Below, one piece after another: positions 10,801 to 19,316 of a DNA stretch of 64,000 nucleotides. The notes under the pieces were generated by a model. That model saw nothing but the letters and a program-made list of their open reading frames with translations. It was not told where the DNA came from and ran no database searches. Source of the DNA: CAWDVH01 sp963805705. GTDB lineage: Bacteria > Actinomycetota > Actinomycetes > Streptosporangiales > Streptosporangiaceae. Made by a program: the position numbers and the translations under genes. The DNA is taken from contig CAWDVH010000001.1 in the NCBI GenBank assembly GCA_963805705.1, positions 2,891,645 through 2,955,644 on the forward strand, read 5' to 3'. Position 1 is the first letter of the stretch. Each line of letters opens with the position of its first letter.

Positions 10801-11082
10801 GGCGGAGAACGTCAGCGGAAGCCCGCGGGCGGCCGGCCGGATCGCGCTGGTGATGATGGCGCCGGTCCGGCCGCCGTCGGCCGCCGAGGTCTGCGTGGTG
10901 ACCAGGATCGAGTTGCCCGGATCGCTGGTCAGCGAGCGCCGGACGGCGATGCCGGTGACCGTGCTGGCGAACGAGGCAGCCGCAGCCGCGCAGACGGTGA
11001 TGAACAGGACGGTGACGGCGACGGCCGCAAAAGCGGTCCGGTGGGCCGTGATGTGCCGTAGCGAAGCCGGCGGCCTGCGCAT
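7858..11082 (-). CDS. Large FtsX-like ABC permease (first in operon)
   Basis: Membrane protein of 1074 residues and first gene of the operon. The ATG at 11082 has GGAGG about 11 bases upstream; a GTG at 11094 is possible but overlaps that ribosome site. There is an N-terminal membrane helix followed by a long extracytoplasmic domain, then helix clusters with LLAARGASRRQL, the FtsX-domain coupling segment, and a second copy ending with VALLDALGARSGQV and C-terminal helices. Together with the next permease it gives an asymmetric pair, each with two FtsX domains. The 180 bp to valS must hold the divergent promoters. Confidence 0.82.
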   Translation of the reverse strand: MRRPPASLRHITAHRTAFAAVAVTVLFITVCAAAAASFASTVTGIAVRRSLTSDPGNSILVTTQTSAADGGRTGAIITSAIRPAARGLPLTFSASLQSQYLDLTRAAPAGLRAQAQIVSLPELARHATLASGTWPDGRGPGPVPVCLPVPAAQRLHLAVGQTRTLRDSASGRTVTIRVTCTFRRTEPASPYWSLSPLGPSGVQQSGGFIVYGPLVTSPPALAASGVPVISGAWLGMPDFSRLRAANLARLSSQIAAADSGLATSLSGSDVSTQLPAELSTLATSLVVARSQLVIGLLILLVSAGAALVLTVRMLTLQRGAEAALLAARGASRRQLAARGIIDALLLTVPAFLVGPLIGGWLVTLLTSLRPLARVGLRLTPGQPAPAWLAAGAVAAGCAVIIALPSLRPPPSPLQQRSERGRQRAIAAAASAGADLALVALAVGAGWQLAHYSGPVTFGVSGTIGIDPILVSAPVLALAAGTLLILRLLPLVTRLADAAAARGRGITVPVAAWQISRRPLRQAGPALLGVLAVATAVVLLAETVSWHHSVQAQARFTVGADTRITLPPAASLPVGQVADVTGARGVLHSTPVARTTFTLPQGGNATLLAVGARTPASLAAVSSDAGGLAGAALLRRLQPAGQAPGTLIPGRPALLRITARLAGAGAGTGAGDAAPELAVGLTDAAGISYLVPVGTLPADGRGHQLTAAIAAGRHASYPLRLTGFSLQYLQADRPSVAAALRIESVRTAAAPASQFSRPFPLAPAAGQPLLTVTGGPGAFAPAKARAQARGSTLTVSFRTGAGGSASAQPAAGASILETAGPAPAALPALATRSFLAASGVQVGGTEFIEIQGTAVRCVIIGQVARFPTVTGSAGGLVVNQAALQDVLRTHGVAPLPVTQWWLTTSGHPVIPGLPPGASVASVTTLASALSAQPLSVAPLQALLAIAVAAALLACGGFVVSVATGRERQRDVALLDALGARSGQVVRLMCLEQALLAVPAAAAGLVLGILLSRLIIPAVSLTAQAVRPDPPVLVQVPWLAAVGVAVIIALVPAVAAALAATRPRAAAARLRAEEET

Positions 11083-11261
11083 GACAGCCACCACCTCCGC
11101 GTCACCGTGTCTGCGACCTCACCAGCATCATGCCGCCCGGTGCCGGGGACTTCGAGGCGCCTATGTCCGCACTGACAGTTTCGTTACTGGATTGTCGGCC
11201 GTCAGTGACCGCCACCGGCTCCGCGGCCCGGCATCCTGTCACGAGGCCCCGGCCGCTCTCC

Positions 11262-11274
11262 TAGACTCACCGAC
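11262..11274 (+). promoter_or_regulatory. -10 element placing valS as leaderless
   Basis: TAGACT at 11262-11267 fits the actinobacterial TANNNT -10 consensus and ends seven bases before the GTG at 11275, with no Shine-Dalgarno sequence between. Transcription would start at or next to the start codon, as in many leaderless actinobacterial genes. Confidence 0.55.
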
Positions 11275-13953
11275 GTGACCGATACCGACAGCAGGCAGCT
11301 TCCCCCGCAGTATGCGCCCGGCGACGTGGAGACGCGCCGCTACGAGGGCTGGGAAGCGGCCGGATACTTCACCGCGGACGCGCAGTCCCCCGCGCCCTCG
11401 TTCACGATCGTCATCCCGCCGCCGAACGTGACCGGCTCGCTGCATATCGGCCACGCGCTCGATCACACCCTGATCGACGCGCTGGTCCGGCGCCGGCGCA
11501 TGCAGGGCTATAACGCCCTGTGGCTGCCCGGCATGGATCACGCGGGCATCGCCACGCAGAACGTTGTCGAGCGCGAGATCGCCAGGGAGGGCCTGAGCCG
11601 GCATGATCTGGGCCGGGCCGCGTTCGTCGACCGGGTCTGGCAGTGGAAGGCCAGCTCCGGCGGCGCGATCCTCGGCCAGATGCGGCGGCTGGGCGACAGC
11701 GTTGACTGGACCCGCGAGCGGTTCACCATGGACGAGGGCCTGTCGCGGGCCGTGCAGACCATCTTCAAGCGGCTGTTCGACGACGGGCTGATCTACCGGG
11801 CGCAGCGCATCATCAACTGGTGCCCGCGCTGCATGACCGCGCTGTCCGACATCGAGGTCGATCACTTTGACGACGAGGGCGAGCTCGTCTCGGTCCGGTA
11901 CGGCGACGGGGACGGCTCGGTTGTCGTCGCCACCACCAGGGTGGAGACGATGCTCGGCGATACCGCCGTGGCCGTGCACCCTGACGACCCGCGCTACCGC
12001 CACCTGGTCGGGACCGACGTCGAGCTCCCGCTCACGGGCCGGCGGATCCCGGTGGTGGCCGACCCGCATGTCGATCCGGAGTTCGGCACCGGCGCGGTCA
12101 AGGTCACGCCCGCCCACGATCCCGATGACTTCGAGATCGGCCGCCGCCACGACCTGCCCAACCTGTCGATCATGGACGAGCGGGCCGTGATCACCGCCCA
12201 CGGGCCGTTTGAGGGGCTGGACCGGTTTGAGGCGCGGCCCGCCGTGCTGGCCGCGCTCAGGGAGGAGGGCCGTGTCGTCGCGGAGAAACGGCCCTACGTG
12301 CACGCTGTCGGGCACTGCGGCCGGTGCGGGACCACCGTGGAACCACGGCTGTCCCTGCAGTGGTTCGTGAAGGTGAGCCCGCTGGCCAAGGCGGCCGGGG
12401 ATGCCGTCCGCGATGGCCGGGTCACGATCCACCCGCCGGAGCTGGCGGCGCGGTACTTCGACTGGGTCGATGACATGCACGACTGGTGCATCAGCCGCCA
12501 GCTGTGGTGGGGGCACCGGATCCCGGTCTGGTACTCGCCCGACGGCCAGGCCGTGTGCGTCGGCCCGGATGACGATCCGCCGTCCGGCCCGGGCTGGACC
12601 CAGGACAGCGACGTGCTCGACACCTGGTTCTCCTCGGCCCTGTGGCCGTTCTCCACCCTGGGCTGGCCGCAGGACACTCCCGACCTGCGCGCGTTCTACC
12701 CGACCAGCGTGCTGGTCACCGGCTACGACATCCTGTTCTTCTGGGTGGCCAGGATGATGCTGTTCGGCCTGTACGCGATGGCCGAGGCCGGGCCCGTCGC
12801 GTCGGTGCCGTTCCGGCAGGTGGCCCTGCACGGGCTGGTCAGGGACCAGCATGGCAAGAAGATGTCCAAGAGCCGGGGTAACACCGTCGATCCGCTGGAC
12901 TGGATTGACCGGTTCGGCGCTGACGCCACCCGGTTCACCCTGGCCCGCGGCGCCACCCCGGGCGGCGATGTCGCGGTCAGCGAGGAATGGGTCGCCGGCG
13001 CGCGGAATTTCTGCAACAAGCTCTGGAACGCGACCAGGTTCGCGCTGCTCAACGGCGCCATCGCCGGCCGTGGCACGCCGGACCCGCAGATGCTGTCGGT
13101 CCCTGACCGGTGGATCCTGTCCCGGCTGGCCGCGGTCACCGCCGAAGCGGACGCGCTGTTCGAGAGGTTCGAGTTCGCCAAGGTCTGCGAGACGCTGTAT
13201 CACTTCGCCTGGGATGAGTTCTGCGACTGGTATCTCGAGCTGGCCAAGGCCTCGCTGACCGGCGCTGACGAGGCCGCCGCGGCCGCCACTCGTACGGTAC
13301 TCGGGCATGTGCTCGATCATCTGCTGCGGCTGATCCACCCGGTCATGCCGTTCGTCACCGACGAGCTCTGGACGGCGCTCACCGGCGGCGAGTCGGTCAT
13401 GATCGCGCCCTGGCCGGGCCGCCTGGCCCCCCTGGATGCCGCCGCCGGCCGCGGCAGCGCCGGGGAGGCGGCCGGGTTCGCCGATCCGCTGGCCGAGGCG
13501 GAGATCGGTGCGCTGATGCGCCTGGTCACCCAGGTCCGCAGGTTCCGCTCGGACCAGGGCCTGCGCCCGGCGCAGCCGGTGCCCGCCGTCCTGGCCGGGA
13601 TCGAGGCGACCCCGCTGGCGCCCCACGAGGGGCGCATCCGCTCGCTGCTGAAGCTCACGGCCGCCGCCGACGGCTTCGCCCCGACCGCCTCGGTCCAGGC
13701 CGAGGGGGTCACGGTTCAGCTGGACACCGCCGCGGGCATAGACGTCGCCGCCGAGCGCAGGAGGATGCAGAAGGACCTGCTCGCCGCGAGGGCGGATGTC
13801 GAGGCGGCAGAACGCAAGCTCTCCAGCCCGTCATTCATCGAGCGGGCTCCCGCCGCGGTGGTGGCCAAGAACCGGGACCGGCTCGCTGCCGCCCTGGCGC
13901 AGATCAGCCAGCTGGAGGAACGGCTGGCCGCCCTGCCGCCGGCCAGCCAGTAG
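11275..13953 (+). CDS. valS: Valyl-tRNA synthetase
   Basis: Class I aminoacyl-tRNA synthetase of 892 residues that charges tRNA-Val and edits mischarged Thr. The HIGH motif is at residues 57-60 (SLHIGHALDHT) and KMSKS at 529-533. The insert between them holds the editing domain. The C-terminal ~70 residues, rich in Arg/Glu/Ala, form the tRNA-contacting coiled coil ending in QISQLEERLAALP. The GTG start is supported by the leaderless promoter just upstream and by the normal N-terminus. folC follows after 35 bp, a common actinobacterial pair. Confidence 0.96.
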   Translation: MTDTDSRQLPPQYAPGDVETRRYEGWEAAGYFTADAQSPAPSFTIVIPPPNVTGSLHIGHALDHTLIDALVRRRRMQGYNALWLPGMDHAGIATQNVVEREIAREGLSRHDLGRAAFVDRVWQWKASSGGAILGQMRRLGDSVDWTRERFTMDEGLSRAVQTIFKRLFDDGLIYRAQRIINWCPRCMTALSDIEVDHFDDEGELVSVRYGDGDGSVVVATTRVETMLGDTAVAVHPDDPRYRHLVGTDVELPLTGRRIPVVADPHVDPEFGTGAVKVTPAHDPDDFEIGRRHDLPNLSIMDERAVITAHGPFEGLDRFEARPAVLAALREEGRVVAEKRPYVHAVGHCGRCGTTVEPRLSLQWFVKVSPLAKAAGDAVRDGRVTIHPPELAARYFDWVDDMHDWCISRQLWWGHRIPVWYSPDGQAVCVGPDDDPPSGPGWTQDSDVLDTWFSSALWPFSTLGWPQDTPDLRAFYPTSVLVTGYDILFFWVARMMLFGLYAMAEAGPVASVPFRQVALHGLVRDQHGKKMSKSRGNTVDPLDWIDRFGADATRFTLARGATPGGDVAVSEEWVAGARNFCNKLWNATRFALLNGAIAGRGTPDPQMLSVPDRWILSRLAAVTAEADALFERFEFAKVCETLYHFAWDEFCDWYLELAKASLTGADEAAAAATRTVLGHVLDHLLRLIHPVMPFVTDELWTALTGGESVMIAPWPGRLAPLDAAAGRGSAGEAAGFADPLAEAEIGALMRLVTQVRRFRSDQGLRPAQPVPAVLAGIEATPLAPHEGRIRSLLKLTAAADGFAPTASVQAEGVTVQLDTAAGIDVAAERRRMQKDLLAARADVEAAERKLSSPSFIERAPAAVVAKNRDRLAAALAQISQLEERLAALPPASQ

Positions 13954-13962
13954 GCTGCCAGC

Positions 13963-13992
13963 GTGACCGCTGCCCGCTGTAGGACGCCATGA
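13963..13992 (+). CDS. Possible 9-codon leader peptide coupled to folC
   Basis: The GTG at 13963 opens a 9-residue frame (MTAARCRTP) whose TGA overlaps the folC ATG as ATGA. TAGGCT at 13951-13956, overlapping the valS stop, lies six bases before the GTG, so the peptide could be made from a leaderless transcript and reinitiate into folC, which itself lacks a clear ribosome site. The geometry is seen; expression is inference and chance is possible for so short a frame. Confidence 0.3.
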   Translation: MTAARCRTP

Positions 13993-15512
13993 CCGCCGAC
14001 GCCCGCGCCGCTCTGCTCGAGATCGAGGACGAGATCCTCGCGCGGCGCCCCGAGCACTCGATCGAGCCGTCCCTGGACCGGATCCAGGCGCTGACCGCGC
14101 TGCTCGGCGATCCCCAGCGCGCCTATCCGGTCATCCACATCACCGGCACCAACGGCAAGACCTCCACCGCCCGGATGACCGAGACGCTGCTGCGCGCCCG
14201 GGGCCTGCGGACCGGCTTGTTCACCAGCCCGCACCTGGCGTCCATGCGGGAGCGGATCTGCGTGGACGGCGAGCCGCTCAGCGCCGAGCGCTTCGTCGAG
14301 GCGTACCAGGAGATCCGGCCGTACCTGGAACTGGTCGACGAGAGCCAGCCGGTCCGGCTCTCGTTCTTCGAGGTCTTCGTCGGCATGGCATTCTCGGTCT
14401 TCGCCGACGCCCCCGTTGACGTGGCCGTGATCGAGGTCGGCATGGGCGGCACGTGGGACAACACCAACGTGGCCGACGGCACCGTGGCGATCGTGACCCC
14501 GATCTCCATCGACCATGCCCGCCACCTGGGCAGCACGGTCGAGGCGATCGCGGCGGACAAGGCGGGCATCATCAAGCCCGGCGCGATCGCGGTGCTCGCC
14601 CAGCAGCCGCCCGGCGTCGCGGACGTGCTGCTGCAGCGCGCCGAGGAGGTGGGCGCCACCGTGGTCACGGAGGGCACGGAGTTCGGGCTGACCAGCCGGG
14701 AGCTTGCCGTCGGCGGTCAGCTGCTGGGGATCCGCGGCTTGCGCGGCGACTACGACAATTTGTTCCTGCCGCTGTTCGGCGCCTACCAGGCGGGGAACGC
14801 CGCGTGCGCCCTGGCCGCCGTGGAGGCGTTCGCCGGGGCCGCGCCGCCATCGCCGTTCGCGGTCAGATCCGGCGGCGGCACGGCCGGCGATGACGATGGC
14901 GGCGCCGCTGACGGGCCGGGCCGGGCCGGCTCCGCGCTGGGTTTCATTCCCTGGTCGGAGCCGGGCCCGCTGGGCGGCGAGCTCGTGCGGCAGGCGTTCG
15001 GCATGATGTCGTCTCCCGGCCGGCTGGAGATCATCAGGCGCAGTCCCGTGGTGATCGTGGACTCGGCGCACAATCCGGCCGGGATGGAGGCCAGCGTGGC
15101 CGCGCTGACCGAGGCCTTCACCTTCACCGACCTGATCGCGGTCCTGGCGGTCAGCGAGGACAAGGACGTGTCCGGGATCCTCGACCAGCTCGAGCCGGCC
15201 GTCTGGCAGCTGGTGGTCACCAGCAACTCATCGCCGCGGTCGATGGACCCAGGGAAGCTGGCTGACCTGGCGGGCGCGGTATTCGGCGAGGACCGGGTCC
15301 TGGCCACCGCGCGCCTGGACCAGGCGATCGAGATGGCCGTGGGGCTGGCCGGGGATGCGGACGCCGCCCGCGACGCCGACGCCCGTGATACCGACCGCAG
15401 CGCGCCGGGCAGCGCGGCGGTGCTGATCACCGGCTCAGTGATCACGGCCGGGGACGCCCGGCAGCTGCTCGGCCCGCCCGCCGCCGAGCCTCAGGAGGGA
15501 GGCGGCGGGTGA
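13989..15512 (+). CDS. folC: Folylpolyglutamate synthase / dihydrofolate synthase
   Basis: Mur-ligase-fold enzyme of 507 residues that adds glutamate to folates, and in many bacteria also to dihydropteroate. The P-loop GTNGKTS lies near residue 55, followed by TSPHL, the EVGMGGTWD segment and the DHARHLG motif typical of the family. It is longer than the ~430-450 usual residues because of an Ala/Gly/Asp-rich insert near residues 290-320 and a low-complexity stretch near 455-480. The ATG at 13989 overlaps a tiny upstream frame. The 3' end overlaps the DUF4233 gene by four bases (GTGA). Confidence 0.93.
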   Translation: MTADARAALLEIEDEILARRPEHSIEPSLDRIQALTALLGDPQRAYPVIHITGTNGKTSTARMTETLLRARGLRTGLFTSPHLASMRERICVDGEPLSAERFVEAYQEIRPYLELVDESQPVRLSFFEVFVGMAFSVFADAPVDVAVIEVGMGGTWDNTNVADGTVAIVTPISIDHARHLGSTVEAIAADKAGIIKPGAIAVLAQQPPGVADVLLQRAEEVGATVVTEGTEFGLTSRELAVGGQLLGIRGLRGDYDNLFLPLFGAYQAGNAACALAAVEAFAGAAPPSPFAVRSGGGTAGDDDGGAADGPGRAGSALGFIPWSEPGPLGGELVRQAFGMMSSPGRLEIIRRSPVVIVDSAHNPAGMEASVAALTEAFTFTDLIAVLAVSEDKDVSGILDQLEPAVWQLVVTSNSSPRSMDPGKLADLAGAVFGEDRVLATARLDQAIEMAVGLAGDADAARDADARDTDRSAPGSAAVLITGSVITAGDARQLLGPPAAEPQEGGGG

Positions 15513-15826
15513 AACGGCTGTGCTCCACCGTTCTGCTGATGGAGGCCATCGTGATCGGGCTGGCGATCCCGGTGGCCGTGCAGATCGATCACGCATCGCC
15601 GCGAACGGCAGGCATCGTCTTCGGGGTGGCGGCCGTGGCCGCGATCATCCTGGTCATCCTGGCCCGCCGGCGCCTGGCCTGGACCCTGGTCGGCGGGAGC
15701 CTGCTGCAGGTTTTCGTTATCGCGGCCGGTGCCGTAGTGCCCGTCATGTATTTTCTGGGGGCCCTTTTTGGCGCATTGTGGGTCATCGGGATCTGGCTGG
15801 GCCGCCGCGTCGAAAGCGTCTCCTAG
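15509..15826 (+). CDS. DUF4233 family small membrane protein
   Basis: Protein of 105 residues with three to four predicted membrane helices (about residues 7-25, 34-50, 60-78 and 80-96) and a short polar C-terminus. DUF4233 proteins are almost always encoded next to folC in actinobacteria, which matches the GTGA overlap here. The function is unknown. In most relatives ndk follows, but here the next gene is mreB. Confidence 0.82.
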   Translation: MKRLCSTVLLMEAIVIGLAIPVAVQIDHASPRTAGIVFGVAAVAAIILVILARRRLAWTLVGGSLLQVFVIAAGAVVPVMYFLGALFGALWVIGIWLGRRVESVS

Positions 15827-16111
15827 GATTGTTCTGATCCCTTCGCCCATGTGGCGGCCGAGCACGCCCGATCCCGGCACGATCCGCCGATGCCGTGCGT
15901 TGGACGTGCAGGAGAGCGGCGCACGAGGTCCAGTCGCACGGGGCTCTGCCGGGCGCGAGATCAGGGTGAAGCGCACGATCAAGATCTTTTCCCCTGACCT
16001 CGTTTAGGCAGCCGTGCCGTGGCGATGAAGTACGCAGGCGGTGGCAGGAGCGCGCCGCGCGCAGCAGAGCAGATCGCCCGGTAAGACCCATCCGGAAGGT
16101 TCTTGTTCCAC
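15827..16111 (+). other. Intergenic region DUF4233-mreB, no gene seen
   Basis: These 285 bp, where ndk lies in many actinobacteria, show no convincing coding frame on either strand. The part near 15,975-16,010 is less GC-rich and probably carries the mreB operon promoter, but no clear -35/-10 pair can be assigned. GGAAGG at 16094-16099 is the likely mreB ribosome site. Confidence 0.5.
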
Positions 16112-17143
16112 ATGAGCAACGCACTGGCCTTTCTGGGCCGTGACATGGCCGTTGACCTCGGCACCGCCAACACCCTGGTGTACGTCAGGGGCCGGGGCAT
16201 CGTGCTGAACGAGCCGTCCGTGGTAGCGCTCAATACCAACACCGGGCAGGTCGTGGCGGTCGGGGTCGAGGCCAAGCGGATGATCGGCCGGACGCCGGGC
16301 AACATCGTGGCGGTCCGGCCGCTCAAGGACGGCGTCATCGCCGATTTCGACGTCACGGAGCGGATGCTCAGGTACTTCATCCAGAAGGTGCACCGCCGCA
16401 GCTACCTGGCCAAGCCCCGGATCGTGGTCGCCGTGCCGAGCGGCATCACCGGCGTGGAGCAGAGCGCCGTCAAGGAGGCCGGTCATCAGGCCGGAGCGCG
16501 CCGGGTGTACATCATCGAGGAGCCGATGGCCGCGGCGATCGGCGCTGGGCTGCCGGTCTACGAGCCGACCGGCAACATGGTCGTGGACATCGGCGGCGGC
16601 ACGACCGAGGTGGCGGTGATCTCGCTCGGCGGCATCGTGACCTCGCAGTCGATCCGCGTCGGCGGTGACGAGCTTGACCAGGCGATCATTACCTTCACCA
16701 AGAAGGAGTACTCACTCGCGCTGGGCGAGCGGACCGCCGAGGAGATCAAGATGGCGCTCGGGTCCGCCTGGCCGTCCGCCGAGGAGCCCAATGCCGAGAT
16801 CCGCGGCCGTGACCTGGTCAGCGGCCTGCCCAAGACCATCGTGATCTCCGCGGAGGAGATCCGCCGCGCGATCTCCGAGCCGCTCAGCGTGATCGTGGAC
16901 GCGGTCAAGAGCACGCTGGACAAGTGCCCGCCCGAGCTGGCCGGCGACGTCATGGACCGGGGCATCGCGCTGACCGGCGGCGGCGCGCTGCTGCGCGGGC
17001 TGGACGAGCGGATCCGGGAGGAGACGGGCATGCCGGTCCACGTGGCCGACAACCCGCTGGACTCCGTCGCGCTCGGCACGGGCAAGTGCGTTGAGGACTT
17101 CGACACGCTGCGCCAGGTACTCGTGCCCGAGTCCAGACGCTAG
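16112..17143 (+). CDS. mreB: Rod shape-determining protein MreB
   Basis: Actin-fold ATPase of 343 residues that forms membrane-bound filaments and organises cell wall synthesis; in sporulating actinomycetes it often acts in spore wall formation. Visible motifs are DLGTANTLVYV (phosphate 1), VDIGGGTTEVAVIS (phosphate 2) and the adenosine motif LTGGGALLRGLD. The ATG at 16112 matches the family N-terminus; an in-frame TTG at 16103 is closer to the ribosome site but would add three atypical residues. It is first in a run with mreC, mreD, mrdA and rodA. Confidence 0.96.
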   Translation: MSNALAFLGRDMAVDLGTANTLVYVRGRGIVLNEPSVVALNTNTGQVVAVGVEAKRMIGRTPGNIVAVRPLKDGVIADFDVTERMLRYFIQKVHRRSYLAKPRIVVAVPSGITGVEQSAVKEAGHQAGARRVYIIEEPMAAAIGAGLPVYEPTGNMVVDIGGGTTEVAVISLGGIVTSQSIRVGGDELDQAIITFTKKEYSLALGERTAEEIKMALGSAWPSAEEPNAEIRGRDLVSGLPKTIVISAEEIRRAISEPLSVIVDAVKSTLDKCPPELAGDVMDRGIALTGGGALLRGLDERIREETGMPVHVADNPLDSVALGTGKCVEDFDTLRQVLVPESRR

Positions 17144-17253
17144 CGTAGCGGGAGCGCGGCTAGCCCAGCGCGGCCCGGCGGCCGGGACGGCAGCGGTGGC
17201 CACAGCGGCAACAGCGGCAACAGCAGGATGCGGTGCGGGACGAGGTGACCGGA

Positions 17254-18216
17254 GTGCGCGATACGCGGCGAACCCGCCTGACCCTGGGCGTGCTCCTGAT
17301 CGTGGCACTCGGCCTGATCACCGCCGACTACCGGGACGGGTCCTCCTCGCCCGTGCACGGGCTGCGCCAGGTCTCCGGCGCGGTGTTCGGCGGCGCGGAG
17401 CGCGCGGCTAGCGCGATGGCGGCACCCGTGACGCGGCTGTTCGGCGGGAGCTCGCCGGGCGGCAGCGATGGCCGGCAGGTGGCCGCCTTGCAGAGCCAGG
17501 TGGTCAGGCTCCGCGCCCAGCTGAGCCAGGCGCAGCTGAGCAAGGCCGACTACCGGCAGCTGCGCCAGCTCCTGCAGCTGTCGGGCCAGGGCGGCTACCG
17601 GATCGTCGCCGCCACCGTGATCGCCGTGGGCCAGGGCTACCAGCAGAGCGTCACCCTGGACGCCGGCAGCGGCGATGGCGTGCAGCCGCACGAGACCGTG
17701 CTGGACGGGAACGGCCTGGTCGGCGAGGTCACGGCCGTGAATGCGCAGACGTGCACCGTGCTGCTGGCCAGCGACGCCAGCTCGGTGGTGGGGGTTCAGC
17801 TGGCGCCGAGCGGCCAGATCGGCTGGGTCACCGGGCCGGGCAAGTCCGGGGCCGGATCGGGCCTGATGAAGCTGCAGGTGCTCGACGCGTCCGCCGTGCT
17901 CAAGCCGGGCGAGCAGCTGGTTACCGCCGCCTCGGTCCGGGACCGGCCGTACGTGCCGGGGGTGCCCGTCGGCGTCATCAGCGCCGTGTCAGCCCAGGCA
18001 GGCGGACTGACCGGACTCGCCCTGGTGCGGCCGTACGTGAATTTCACGGCCCTGGGCGTGGTCGGGATCGTCATCGCCCCGCCGCGTCACAATCCGCGGT
18101 TCTCGGTACTGCCGCCGCGCCCGCGGCCCGAGGCCGGCCGTGACCGTGACCGTTACCGCCCGCCCTGGCGTCTCGCCGGGCCCGTCGGCCACTCCGGGCA
18201 CCGGGGGCTGAGATGA
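17254..18216 (+). CDS. mreC: Rod shape-determining protein MreC
   Basis: Bitopic elongasome protein of 320 residues. A short basic N-terminus (MRDTRRTR) is followed by a membrane helix near residues 9-25, a periplasmic-type coiled coil near 75-110 (QSQVVRLRAQLSQAQ) and the two beta-barrel domains. The GTG at 17254 is chosen because GAGGTG precedes it by six bases and MRDTR is the usual family start; a GTG at 17233 is also in frame. The last ~40 residues are Arg/Pro-rich. The stop overlaps the mreD ATG by four bases. Confidence 0.9.
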   Translation: MRDTRRTRLTLGVLLIVALGLITADYRDGSSSPVHGLRQVSGAVFGGAERAASAMAAPVTRLFGGSSPGGSDGRQVAALQSQVVRLRAQLSQAQLSKADYRQLRQLLQLSGQGGYRIVAATVIAVGQGYQQSVTLDAGSGDGVQPHETVLDGNGLVGEVTAVNAQTCTVLLASDASSVVGVQLAPSGQIGWVTGPGKSGAGSGLMKLQVLDASAVLKPGEQLVTAASVRDRPYVPGVPVGVISAVSAQAGGLTGLALVRPYVNFTALGVVGIVIAPPRHNPRFSVLPPRPRPEAGRDRDRYRPPWRLAGPVGHSGHRGLR

Positions 18217-19316
18217 GGCGTGCCGCGCTGTCGGCTCTCGTGCTGGCCATCGCCCTGGTGCTCCAGCTGACGGTCGTGAACCGGCTGCCGCTGCCCGGCG
18301 GCGGCGCACCCGACCTGGTGCTGCTAGCCGTAGTGGCGCTCGCGCTGTGCGGCGGTCCCGAGCTCGGCATGATCGCCGGCTTCTGCGGCGGACTCGGCCT
18401 CGACCTCGCCCCGCCCGCCAGCCAGGTGATCGGCCAGTACGCGCTGGTGTTCTGCGTGGTCGGCTACGGGTGCGGGAAGCTGCGGGGCACCCTGCACCGC
18501 TCGGCGGTGCTGCCGCTCATCATCGCGGCCAGCGCGGCGGTGACCGGCGAGCTGCTGGCGGCGGGATTCGGGCTGGCGCTTGACCCGGCCCAGGTCACCT
18601 CGGCCACAGTGCGCCAGGTGCTCCCGTTCTCCGTGCTCTATGACGTGCTGCTCAGCGTGCCGGTGCTGTACCTGGTGATGCTGGCCTACCAGCGGGCTGA
18701 TGACCGCGCCGGCCAGCCGGAGCGCCCGCCGGCGGCTGGCGGCGGCCTGCTCGGCGGGGCGGGGTGGCTGGCCGGCCGGTACGGGTCCGCGGCCGTGCCG
18801 AGCGCGGCCGCCCGGCGTTCCCCGGCGGGAACGGGCGCCGCCACCAGGCTGAAGAGCGGCTGGGCCGGCCGTCGTCAGCCAGCGGGGACGCGGCCGGCGG
18901 CGCGGCCAGGGACGGCCGGGAGCCAGGGCCCGGCCGTGCGGCCAGGGCGCCGTGCGACGCCCCGCCTGCGCCCCCGGACCGGTATCACCGGATCGGCGGC
19001 CCGGGCCGAGTCCGCCCGGAGAAACGCGGCCGGCCCGCACGCCCCGGTGCGGATCCGGCCCGGCCGGGCTCCGCCGGTCCGGGCGGCGCCCTGGCCGCAG
19101 CCAGCCGCCCCGGATCCAGCCAGGGCAGTATCAGGCCGCAGGCCGGCTCGCGCCAGGGCGCCCGGTGAGCCTGAAACTGGCCCGACGGCGCCGCGTCCCC
19201 GGGTTCCTGGCGCGGCCCGCGGATCTCGCGGCGCCCCGGCCTCGGCCGCCCGCCCCCGGCGGCCGGTAGCCGTCAGGTTCCGGTCCCGGCGGCCGGCTGA
19301 GCTTCGGGTCCCCTAA
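18213..19316 (+). CDS. mreD: Rod shape-determining protein MreD with long basic tail
   Basis: Residues 1-~165 form the MreD membrane domain with about five helices (family length ~160-200). The remaining ~200 residues are a disordered Arg/Pro/Ala/Gly tail lacking any domain. It is not clear that the whole tail is meaningful, but no earlier stop exists in frame and the ATGA overlap with mreC fixes the start. The stop codon is the first part of a 24-bp tandem repeat. MreD links MreC and MreB to PBP2/RodA. Confidence 0.82.
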   Translation: MRRAALSALVLAIALVLQLTVVNRLPLPGGGAPDLVLLAVVALALCGGPELGMIAGFCGGLGLDLAPPASQVIGQYALVFCVVGYGCGKLRGTLHRSAVLPLIIAASAAVTGELLAAGFGLALDPAQVTSATVRQVLPFSVLYDVLLSVPVLYLVMLAYQRADDRAGQPERPPAAGGGLLGGAGWLAGRYGSAAVPSAAARRSPAGTGAATRLKSGWAGRRQPAGTRPAARPGTAGSQGPAVRPGRRATPRLRPRTGITGSAARAESARRNAAGPHAPVRIRPGRAPPVRAAPWPQPAAPDPARAVSGRRPARARAPGEPETGPTAPRPRVPGAARGSRGAPASAARPRRPVAVRFRSRRPAELRVP

